43,860 nucleotides of DNA from Dichotomocladium elegans (lineage: Eukaryota > Mucoromycota > Mucoromycetes > Mucorales > Lichtheimiaceae): the NCBI GenBank assembly GCA_025716815.1, contig JAIXMN010000059.1, forward strand, positions 15,001-58,860, read 5' to 3'. This document shows, in pieces, positions 21,309 to 31,419 of the stretch. The notes under the pieces are model-generated. The model was not told where the DNA came from, did not search any database, and worked only from the letters and a program-made list of their open reading frames with translations. Position numbers and translations under genes: made by a program. Positions within the stretch are counted from its first letter, which is position 1; every line of letters begins with the position of its first letter.

Positions 21309-24050
21309 GGCTAAAAGAAAAGATATGTACTCACCTTTTTAAATTGATATTACTCCTCCATTATTCATGGTATCGCAATACTGAAAACAGTATCATAAAC
21401 TGTGGGTTTTTGGTATTCTGTGTGAGTAATTTGGTAATTATATCTCCGATTCTCACTATATTATAGCCTTTTGAAAATAGGGACTTTTTTTAAGAATTTC
21501 CAGCTTTCAATTTTCAATCGCCATTTTAAGGATCAAAATGACATTTTTAAGTTATAGTTACTAATACCAATCCTCCTTATTTTTTTCGGAGAATACAGCG
21601 GGCAACTCAGTTTGCTGAGCTCAAAAATGTTAAATTTTCTGGGAAAATCCATTGTTAATTAGTATAGTATCAGAGTAGAGTTTTTTTTATTAAAAAGGAT
21701 TTGTATATGTTTTCTCTAACCTACTATCGTAACACAAGCATACAATATATCACCAATCCGTCGCTTTACAGTATACTAATAGGCAGTTACTTTTATTAGC
21801 CATTTTAGCAACAAAACAAGGCAAAACTAAAATTTGGATTTCAAAAATGCATATGGTATAAAAGTGCAAAACCGCCAAATCGAACCTGCGACCTACAGTA
21901 TACCAGTAGTCCGCAGTTACCAGTATACCAACATAACACACATCTTCTTACTATACCATGTGGTTTTTGGTATGATAGTCAGTATTTCCTTTATGGTATA
22001 TGAGTTATTATGGTTCAAATATATAATCCCTCATGTTTCACCAGATTCATGTAGCATCAGCTACAGTGACAGGTCACTATTAACTGACAGATGCCTCTAC
22101 TGTGAAATGAGGTGGCTGAAGAGAATTAGATTGCTATAGATATCACACATATTGGCACCAACTATCCCCCAAAAAATTATAGCTATGTAAAAATGACTCG
22201 GGAGAATGACTCAGGTCCACATTAGTAAGCTTTTTTCCCTTAATCCGGTATACCTGCTAGGCGGAGTATACTGTTACCAACTATATATAAAGAGGGCCAT
22301 AGAATACACCCATCCTATCTTATCACTCTTCCCTATGTCCACTGAGCCTAATCTAACCTCCCTCAGCACACCACTCCCATCTCTGTATGAGTTCTGGCCT
22401 ATTGCAGGATGTGAATCCACAGCTTTCAGGTAGTTAAAGATTAACATATGTGATTAACCTATATTCTGATGCACCACAATAGGTACCTTGTAGGTCAAGG
22501 CACTTTCTATAATGAAGACTACCAAGGCCCAGAAATTATGTGCCCAAATGGTGTTAGAAGAAACTTGGTTTTTGGTGGATCGTGTGGTCTTGTCTGGCAA
22601 TGTCCAAAGAAAGAATGCTGCCATAGGTCTTGCCGATCAATTCGTACCCAGTCCTTTTTCTACCAGCTGAAGGCTCCATTAAACAAGATTCTCTTGGTTA
22701 TCCTACTTTTCCTCCAACGTTGCCCAACTACCAATATTTCAGCTATGGCAGGGATATCAGTACCAACAGTAAGGGAAATCCTAAATATGGTCCTTTATGT
22801 AATGGAGTGCCACCTTACTTTGGATGACATGATGGTTGGCAAGTATTCTTTTCCTAGACACATTCACTATGCTATTTACTAATCTTCCATTAAACGATTA
22901 TAGGAGGAATTGATGCTAATGGTGAGCCAATTGTTGTGGAAATCGATGAAAGCAAGTTTGGAAAGAGGAAGTACCATCGCGGCCACCAGGTGGAAGGAGT
23001 CTGGGTTGTTGGTGGTGTTGAACGCACAGCTGCCCGAAAGCTGTTCCTTGCTACAGTTCCAAGGCGTGATGCATCTACTTTGGAGGCAATTATACAGAAG
23101 TTTGTTCGGCCTGGAAGCATTGTTCACACTGATTGCTGGAGGGGATACATGCATCTAAACGAACTGGATGGGTTATCTTTAACCCACCGTACAGTAAATC
23201 ATGAACATGCTTTCATTGCACCTGATGGTACCCATACTAATACTATTGAAGGTAAGAATCAAAGCGCATTTTATAGCATTAACTCATCATTTAGTAGGTA
23301 CATGGAATGGGATTAAAATCAATATCCCACCCCGCCAACGCACAAGACAGAAAACGCCATGGAAACTAGTTGAGTTCATGTGGCGGCGCAAGCATTCCTT
23401 GGATCTCTGGGGTGGCTTTATGACTGCCTTAGCTAAGGTCGAATTCCACCATCTGCAAGGCTCAGTAATGCCTGTACCAGTGTACACACAGGTGGAAGAG
23501 ACGCCTGCTGATTTAAGAGTGCCAATTGGTAGGTTACTAAATCTTTTACTTAGCATCTAACTGAACTGGATTGTTAAACACTATAGAATGGGACCTCAAC
23601 AGCAGCCGCTTAACGCGCAGACGCATTAATGATGACGATGGAGAGGAATCAAATAGCCAGAGTAGTAGTGATAGTGATTCAGATAGTGACTTTGTAGAAT
23701 CTGATGACTAGTTCTATTAGCTAGGCAAAAATCAAAATTTTCTTTCGCTTAACATGCATGCATTCAACTCTACGCTATTTAAAGATGTGACTTTACTTAT
23801 ATACCATGTCACGGAAATGTCATTCTCATGCAGAAAATGCATAAAAAGGTATTTCCTAGTCAGATATTAGATACCGATCATTTTCAAACTGCAATAGCAT
23901 ATCCATATCTAAACCCCGCGTGACGCAAACTATATGTGGAGGAAGCCCAGAAAACACGCTTTTAAACGCATATTTCAGCGTCACAATAGCTCAACCTGAA
24001 ATAGAGTAACACGTGATTTAAAAGGTGAGTACATATCTTTACAGAGATCC
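21309..24050 (+). mobile_element. Merlin element copy 2, inverted relative to copy 1
   Basis: Exactly the same length as copy 1 (2742 bp). The left flank is Tc1 (GTAAACGC, 21301-21308), the right flank is hAT (CAGATCTTA, 24051-24059). A perfect inner terminal repeat, AAAGATATGTACTCACCTTT, lies at both ends; the outer 8-9 bases differ between the ends, as in copy 1. With copy 1 it forms a giant inverted repeat whose spacer is 1531 bp (19778-21308). Confidence 0.93.
22335..23711 (+). CDS. Merlin transposase (ISXO2-like DDE), five exons, copy 2
   Basis: The gene model is 22335-22429, 22483-22838, 22904-23251, 23298-23528 and 23587-23711, with ATG at 22335 and TAG at 23709-23711. The exons sum to 1155 nt (385 codons with stop). 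Introns are 53, 65, 46 and 58 nt; intron 2 has a GC donor (GGCAAGT). Each junction is in phase and removes stops: the third intron restores NTIEGTWNGIK with the catalytic Glu, and the last adds an acidic tail ending FVESDD. The core motifs are VEIDESKFG and HTDCWRGY for the two Asp. A Cys-rich N-terminal region precedes the core. Related bacterial IS1016/IS1595 enzymes are unspliced; introns argue for long residence in a eukaryote. The start and first exon are the least certain parts. Confidence 0.87.
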
Positions 24051-24279
24051 CAGATCTTATGATCCAATCCGGATCAAAAGGCAATGGTGCGGATTCGGAT
24101 TGACCTCATCTCGGATTTTGCGGATCCGGTGTAGGACATTTGCAATCCGGATCTCATACGGATTGCACTTCACGGATCTGAACCGATCCAGATCGCATAT
24201 GGATTGCACTTCGCGGATCTGTTCCGATTCGTTAGATCTGTCCAAATCAACCTAGACATTGGGTTCCTACCATTATAAT

Positions 24280-25710
24280 CCTGTTAATGTATAACAATAG
24301 CAATTACAGATGTGCAAGAAATGGGATGTGGGAGTTTGAGAATGAGGAATACAGTTAGTGCAAAGTTGCGGAATAAACAAAACCAGCAAGAAATGTAGCT
24401 TCGTTATAGCTCATACATAGTTGACTTTGGCGAAATGACCAACTCTTTAGATAATAGCTGGTAGTATTTCGATGTGAAGCTGGCTCAATACTCATCTCTT
24501 TTAGGATATCTCAGGTTTTATATTTGCAGAACGTAAAAGGTAAAAAAATCACGCAAACTCCTCGAAAGTAAATATTCCTTCCATATCAATCATTCCACGG
24601 CCATGCGCTTTTCCCCATATTTCCGTATTTCCTTTTCTCATTTTCCAGCGATCAGTATTTCTTGGTTTTCACCAAGCAATGATCACAAACGCAACCTGCG
24701 CCTCGATTTAGTATACATATTTCCACCCATGGAACCCTAGCTATAATCCATCTCATATAGTCATCTCTATACTTCGCCATAGTGGAACATCAGCCTTTTG
24801 GTCATTCTATCCTCGTCTTCTCTCAGAAATCTCAATCCACTATTCCACCCTTCTCTTTATCATATATTAATCTTCATTCCATGCGGTAGCATATTCTTTA
24901 TTGTCCTCATACCGATGGCAGTATTGTACATTCCTTTTATTCCATATAAGATCCTCTTCGTCTCTTCACTGACAGTAATCGATTCTCCTTTGCACAGTAT
25001 ACACCTTCGACGTCGGTGATAGAAGTAGCAGCCACTGCAAATCACCAGGGACATCGCGACGAGTATAGCTGTGGGTACAAATAACGAATAGTGAAAAAGT
25101 CAAACAGCTCACTAACACTTACCATAAACAGAGCTGTTGTGGCGCACAACAATTGAGGGAAGCATCAAGTGTTCCAGTAATATAAATGGAATGGATCAAA
25201 CTGCAATTTGTGGTTGATTAGGATAACTGGGAGATCATAAAGGCAGCTGGGGTAAGAGGGCCACGCAACATTGCTCAATTCGCGACAAATAAATTGTGCT
25301 TGTTCGCAAAATTTATCGACTTGATTGCGTGAAATGATCGTGAAATAAATGTAGCTGAAAGCAACGTATCAATAGTAAATGGCATTAATAATGCTTTGGA
25401 GGTGAATGAAAGGCCGCATGAGAATGACGCATTGACTTGTTTGTCACATGACCTCAGCACTGCCATTGCCTGTCCGAACACATTTGGAAAATAGAAGGAG
25501 CATAAAGAAATTGCCGGGCCTGAAATTGGCTCAAAATTTTTTTCCGACACCTGTCCGTTCTGTCAAGCATTTGTTCCCAGAATAGATATCTGATATCACG
25601 GTCGGTCCAATGGTTCTTTTGACAGGTACACACTTTGTTCAAGCAACAACAGCATTATTGATTCTTTGAGCACATAGCATGAATGTCGTTCGAAAGTATT
25701 AAAAAAAGGA
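24280..25710. other. 5' non-coding part of the large hAT
   Basis: It matches hAT A from the terminus to about 24727 (hAT A 11412), including the empty MITE site at about 24590. Beyond 24727 it diverges because hAT A is deleted there. No convincing ORF was seen from 24727 to 25710; the region may hold the transposase promoter. Confidence 0.5.
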
Positions 25711-26080
25711 GTGGTGAATATTGATCCATGCAAGAGAGCTTAGCCGGTTTCACATCACTATGGCCGATATCCTGAAACTAAGACGGTGATGAATTTGGCA
25801 TATTGATGTTCAGGAACCATTATTTCTGGATCCGCCTGCGAGGCGGGATACTTGCACCTATCAAAGGTACTTCCTCTATCCAGGATCCATCACTGGTCTT
25901 GAAGAGGACAATGAAAAGAGAATGCTCTCATCCGATACGTCCTAACAGGATTAAGCACTTACATCGCCGTTCTAATAGAATTATTATAAAAGAGAGTTAT
26001 TTTATTTTCAGGAATAAACATCAACCTCAAAGATACTTTTCTAGTTGTCTTTTTTCACTCTCTCTAACCCATCCACCTCA
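25711..26080 (+). repeat. solo LTR A, unrelated to the two chromoviruses
   Basis: A 370-bp sequence about 90 percent similar by eye to LTR B at 26674. It has TATAAA at 25985-25990, AATAAA at 26013-26018 and a terminal CA. The first bases differ from LTR B and no target duplication is visible. It lies 135 bp upstream of the hAT transposase ATG. Confidence 0.65.
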
Positions 26081-26673
26081 TCTCGTCTCAACTACCACAA
26101 ACGGATCAAGTACCTCGCACTTTATTTTTTCTTGTAAATATCATTCAAGCTTGACTCACCTCACACTTGGTTACTAATATGTCTTTAAATACAGACACTT
26201 ACTAAAGATCCACTATGTCCAACTCAAGCACTTCTAACCTTGGCAAACGTTCCTCTGATCTTATGGTCAGCAGCGATTCTGAAGTTGATGTAGGTTATCA
26301 AATATTAACTAGAGACCTGCCTTCTGAGCTGTCAATTTCGAAACAGGGAATGCCCAGGTTATCCAGGGGAGGCAGCTTTATGTCCCTTGACCGCCAAGAT
26401 TCCATCACGTCAATTGATTCCGAGTGGGATGAGGACAATGGCAATGGCAATGGCGGCGGCCAGGACTCAAGCTCCGTCCAGTCCGCCGAAGGAGTGAGCG
26501 TCAAGGCCCGAAAGAACTGGGTGTACAAATGGCTTGACGCCGTTGAAGATCCAGTAACCAATACGCTCTATTACCAGTGTCGATTCACCGTTGGGAGCAA
26601 GGCATCACGTTGCAATAAGCGGTACAAGGACCCACGAGGTTCCATGACTGTTCTGAAGAAGCACCTTGGGACC

Positions 26674-27044
26674 TGTGGTGAACATTGATCCGTGTTAGAG
26701 AACTTAGCCAGTTTCACATCACTATCGCCGATATCCTGAAACTAAGACAATGATGAATTTAACACATTGATGTTCAGGGACCGATATTTTCATATCCGCT
26801 TGCGTGACAGGACAATCGCACCTATCAAAGGTACTTCCTCTACCCAGGATCCATCACTGGTCTTGAAGAGGACAATGAAAAGAGAATGCTCTCATCCGAT
26901 ACGTCCTAACAGGATTAAGCACTTACATCGCCGTTCTAATAGAATTATTATAAAAGAGAGTTATTTTATTTTCAGGAATAAACATCAACCTCAAAGATAC
27001 TTTTATAGTTGTCTTTTTTCATTCTCTCTAATCCATCCATCTCA
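26674..27044 (+). repeat. solo LTR B inside the hAT transposase gene
   Basis: A 371-bp LTR bounded by TG...CA and by a perfect 5-bp duplication GGACC (26669-26673 and 27045-27049). It carries TATAAA at 26949-26954 and AATAAA at 26977-26982. It inserted within the codons of the BED finger. No internal region remains, so LTR-LTR recombination is likely. Confidence 0.9.
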
Positions 27045-27881
27045 GGACCCATTGCATTACTGCGGACATGTCGCTTACGCCGACCCAGCAAGGGACATTC
27101 CTTGACTGGCACTTCAGAGGTAGTGGGGATCTCATCCCCCCCCCAATTCAACGATGAGCAGTTTAGACAAGCACTCGCACTTTTCGTTGTGTCTGCGGCT
27201 TTGCCATTTACAATTGTCGAGAATCGCCACTTTCATACATTACTCAACCTTGCGCAATCAGCACCAAATCCAAGAGCAGTCAAACCGCCAAGCAACAATA
27301 CGCTTGCACGCGCTGTATCTCACCTGTACGAGTATTACAAGTCTCGGATTATTGTCGTCCTACAAGAGCAAGAGAATCTGGCGTATACTGTTGACGCTTG
27401 GACCAGCGAATGGAGAACTGCCTTCCTCGGCGTCACCGTTCATTGGATTGACACCGAGTGGACACAACAGTCGATTGTTTTGGGTTTCGAAGAGCTTGTT
27501 GGACCACACACAGGAGCAAACATGGCGGCCGCTTTTGGAAAGGTCCTAAATGACTGGGGCCTCTCAAGGAAACCATTTTTTTTGACTGCTGACAACGCGT
27601 CAAATATGATCAAGATGGCCGAGCAAGTCGAGCGTAGTGTCAGCATCACTGTTTTTAATGCAACGGAAAATCGTATTCCTTGCATCGCGCACGTTATTAA
27701 TCTCGCTGCTCAGAGTGTGATCCGCGACAGTTTAAAGGGTGAGGCAGCTGACAGCGAGCAAGGGGCTTTTGAGGACGAAGAAGAAGGACCAGATGACAAC
27801 ACACCAGGTAAATATCAGAAAAAAAGATGAAATGAGCACACTTTTTCAACGCGACTAAATATCCTCACCTTAGGTATCATC

Positions 27882-28336
27882 TGTCGCATAGGTGATTGCA
27901 AGAGCACCAATGAAGTGAATATCCATGGCAATGATGTAAAGAACTGGAACAACCGCAATACAGAAACACGACTCAGCCAAGGGAAACACGATCATACATA
28001 GCCACTAGATCCATATCCACAGTCTTTTCTCCTCTATTTTTTCCCACTGGGTTTTTTGAGGTTTTACCGACGTGAGGATGGTCTGGGATTCAGCTACAGG
28101 AACGAACGAAAAGTTTTTCTATGACTTGTCAAGTACCGCACCCCAACAACTCCTCTTATGGAAATTTCCAGGACAATTGACCCATGTCAATCGGGCGGAA
28201 TCTATTTTATCCATAACAATATATAAACAACTATGTAGTGTAGGAGTAAACAGCGAGAAGAATTTTTCTTTCTATTAAAAACACCTCCAAGAGTCTCATT
28301 GTACTTTGACAGTCTCTACAAACCTTATTTACCACA
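27882..28336 (+). repeat. 5' LTR of the outer chromovirus
   Basis: 455 bp, TGTCGCATAGG to ACCACA. TATAAA at 28222-28227 may be the core promoter. The gag ATG (28346) lies only nine bases after the LTR, and no canonical tRNA primer site is seen between them. Confidence 0.95.
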
Positions 28337-28345
28337 TTTTTTACA

Positions 28346-29955
28346 ATGAATACTCTCAACAACACTACCGAGTTGCCAACTGCTGCCACCACCGTCCAAG
28401 GTTCTTTGGTTCCCCCTGTCTGCGACCCCGAGGTCGATTCCTTTCCCGGTGTTGCCGACGACGATGTGAGCATGGGTGAGCGCACGCAAGTGCAACAAAC
28501 TCCCCAACAAACCGCCGATGCTTTGGCTGCTGTCGCCGCGCTTCTGGTGCAGAAGCAGGCCGAGCTCCAGGAGCTGTGTGTGGAGCAAAACAAGGCGTAC
28601 CAGGCCAGGACGCAGAGGCGATTGAGGCGATTTCCGGGCGTATTGCGTTGACGTGTCGCTTGGTCAATGACCAGAAGGCGATCATTGCCGCGTTGCAGCC
28701 TGTGCCCATTGCTGGTCTTCGACCTGACAAGCCAGCTGTCCCCGCCACGGATTCCGTTTGCACTTCTTTTGGTGTGTCGTCCGTCGATGAGTGTGTGAGG
28801 TCCATTCCTTCCAGGAGCGGCCGCGTCAGCATTCGCGACATCCCTCTGTTCCAGGTGCAGGGATTGACCCTGTCCGACCCTGGCCAAAAGGTGTTCAGCT
28901 CGGTGGAAGAGTTCCTCCGCCGCTTCCAGCTCGTTCTTGAGGCTGGTGAGGTGGATGTGGACCACGACTGGCAGCACTGGCTCGCGCTTGCTATGCCCGC
29001 CAACCTGAGTAACTGGTTTGATTCTTACGTTGCTAACAAAGGATATGACTGGTCACAGGTTTGCCGAGTGTTCGCCGAACGTTTCCATGGTACGAGTCGT
29101 TCGCTGTCTGCCACCACCAAGGTGTTCACGATGGAGATGCCCCGTGGGGCAAATATCCTCGACTACGGTGACGAGTACCAAGACGCGATGAAGAAGGCTG
29201 GCATCAAGGACGACGAGAATATGGCGATGCGTTTCTTGTTTTCCCTGGAAGCCGACTTCCAGCAGGACGTTCGAGTTGCGTGGCATGGCCAGCACGGCTC
29301 CCGTCGACCCCAATGCGTTGAGGAGGTTGTCCGACTTGGCGTACTGATCCAGGCGACAGAGATCCACACTCGCAATCGTAGTTCGCGTGCCCAACGTGAC
29401 GACCCTGCCAAGCACCACCACCACTGCTATTCCGATCGACGATCGAGAAACCGTTCCTTCCGCCGCGACGGACACGATTGGCGTCACGAACGTCGTGAAC
29501 GTTCAGAGCGCCGTCGGCGCAGCAAGTTCCCCCAGCCCAAGCCAAAACCTACCAAGGAACTTACCGAAGAGCAGCGTGCCATCAAGGAAAGCCGCTGCAT
29601 CTATTGCAAGAAGGACTGGAGCAAGGGCCATCGCTGCGAGGAATACAAGATCGCGACGAAGGAGAAGAGGGAGCGCAAGAGGCTTAACCGCCTAACCCTC
29701 AACAAGACCGCCACTGCCGATTCGTGCCCTGCTCGACAGGTTGCCGAAAAGAAGCACCCCGCCGACGAGGAGCTCGAGCTCATGGAGCTTGATGCCGATG
29801 CCTGTCTGGAACTGGCTAAACATTCGTCCGGTAAGCGATTGCGTTTGAATGCGTTGAATACCCGAAGCAATTCTTTAAGGCTGACAACTCCTATCCTCAT
29901 ACAGAGTGAGCATCTCTTGGGTCTCCTCGACACTGGAGCGGAAATGTCGTTCTTA
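28346..29955 (+). pseudogene. outer chromovirus gag and start of protease, one frameshift
   Basis: ATG 28346 opens a frame to about 28598, where the coding frame shifts by one and continues to 29955. A CC run at 28596-28600 would need one more C. The predicted protein has a Gln/Ala-rich N-terminal helix, a capsid-like region (FSSVEEFLRRFQLVLE... FLFSLEADFQQDV), an Arg/His-rich basic stretch (29380-29520) and a zinc knuckle CIYCKKDWSKGHRC near 29595-29640. It ends in the protease active site LLDTGAEMSFL at 29925-29955. No stop separates gag from protease. The frame is then cut by the nested element. The few codons past 29955 belong to the inserted LTR. Confidence 0.9.
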
Positions 29956-30144
29956 ATGTCGTGTCCTGAGTGATTTGTGTCGCGATATCAAAAGTAGAAT
30001 AATTTTAGTAGTGAGGGCCACTCCGCTGGCAGTTTGGTTTATACAGACGTACACTCGTATTACGAATCGTTGTTCTTTTCTCTGATAAAGTTCACTACCT
30101 TCGAGTCTCACGACTTATTATCGTCTGTTTACGCCATCCACTGC
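29956..30144 (+). repeat. 5' LTR of the nested chromovirus
   Basis: 189 bp, equal to 34927-35115 with no difference seen. It is short for a gypsy LTR. No clear TATA box and no canonical tRNA primer site follows it. Confidence 0.93.
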
Positions 30145-30222
30145 ACTTTTTTTCGTGAATTCTCATCACCACCACCACCTCCACCACCACCTCCAAAAAC
30201 ACAACAACAACAACAGCAACAA

Positions 30223-31419
30223 CATGAACACCACCACCAACAACAACAACATCGGCACCCCCGTGTCTGCTGGCACCAGCCAGAATGGCTGGTCTTCTCA
30301 GACCATGCGTCGCCACAGGATGCAGCCTTGTCAGTCTGCCGCACCTTCGTCGCCGAACTAGGCGACTTGACAAGAGCGTGGAATCGTGTTGTACACGAAC
30401 AAGGCGCGTCGCAAGAAGCACGCCAAGCCGCCTTTGCCGCCATCAAGGCCGCCCAGGAAAATCTTTCGCAGTGCCGGGAGCTGTGGAAAGTCCAGTTCCC
30501 GCTCGTCCCCGAGCTCACGGGTGAACCAGTGCCTGTGTCGCACCAACAGCCAGTCGCTGCCGAATTCGACTACGACCGAGTTAAACTTCCGAAGGACATT
30601 CTGTACCTCAACACGCGCACCACCAAGCATTCAAACCCGGAGGCCAAGCAAGTTTATGCTTCGGCCCAGCAATGGGCAATCGCCTTTGAAACGGTGATCG
30701 GTTATGCCGGATTATCCAAGCATTTGGATAAGCTGTGGCCTCGTCTTTTGCTTCGCGCATTGGACGCAGCCCAGCGCGAACAACTCGAGCAGGAACTCGT
30801 ACAAAATCCTACAAAAGAGGGTGAACAAACTCACTCTTGGGCAGTCGTCCAAAAAACAATCGTCAATCTATTTGACACAGCAACGGAGGAGTATCGACTC
30901 ATTGTCGAGGTACTTAACTGCTACCAAGGCGATAGGGAATCGATCAACCATTACCTCCAACGCTTCATCAAAGCTGTGTATTCAGCAAAACTTGAATCTG
31001 ACCATCCGCTAATTTCTGCGTTGCTTTTGGAAAATATGACACCGGAATCCCACCGCGTCGTCACTAGCTTTTTAGCTAAGAACTTCGGCACCGAATGGCC
31101 CAAAGACATTCGCGAACTGAATAAGCACATGGCATCCTTGCCAACTCCCAACACGTCTGGCACCAAGCGCCCACATGAAGCGCAGCCACTTAATCGTGCA
31201 AGTCGGTTCAAACGCAATAAGGATTCCTTCAGCAATGGTAAGGGTAGACCCCAAAAATTGGTCACTAATCCGTGCAAGCATTGCTTGAAAAAGGGCATTG
31301 CTGTGCAGTTTAGCAGCCAGCACAGTTGCCCAAACTACAAATCGCCTGCATCGATTTCAAAAAATAAGCCGCAAATCGCGCCTAATGAGCGTAAGGAAGG
31401 TCGAGAATGGGCCAACTGA
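30223..31419 (+). pseudogene. nested chromovirus gag, probable frameshift near the start
   Basis: The likely start is ATG 30223 (MNTTTNNNNIGTPVSAG, similar in style to the outer gag start), in a frame that closes at 30361. The main gag frame is one over and runs from before 30300 to TGA 31417-31419 without an internal ATG near its beginning, so a frameshift near 30300-30350 is implied. The main part has a capsid-like helical region (NLFDTATEEYRLIVEVLNCYQGDRESINHYLQRF at 30868-30969). A CX2C...C finger lies near 31272-31330 (CKHCLKKG...C), lacking a clear His at the usual place. The stop TGA is followed directly, in the same frame, by the pol ATG. Confidence 0.85.

Noticed and set aside
17375..23711. 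Bacterial insertion sequence (IS1595/IS1016) contamination
   Set aside because: Both genes contain four spliceosomal-type introns and are flanked by duplications in eukaryotic Tc1 and hAT elements, so they are resident Merlin elements.
25711..27044. One LTR retrotransposon with LTR A and LTR B enclosing the BED-finger ORF
   Set aside because: LTR B has its own 5-bp duplication GGACC, and removing it restores the hAT reading frame; the enclosed ORF is the hAT N-terminus, not gag or pol.
30034..30222. Gag start inside the nested 5' LTR at 30034
   Set aside because: The codon is TTG within the LTR, and the same ORF start occurs in the 3' LTR at 35005; ATG 30223 is a better candidate.
30155..30361. 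His-rich metal-binding protein on the plus strand and Val-rich membrane protein on the minus strand
   Set aside because: Both are frame shadows of a CAN-type trinucleotide-rich stretch at the start of the nested gag.
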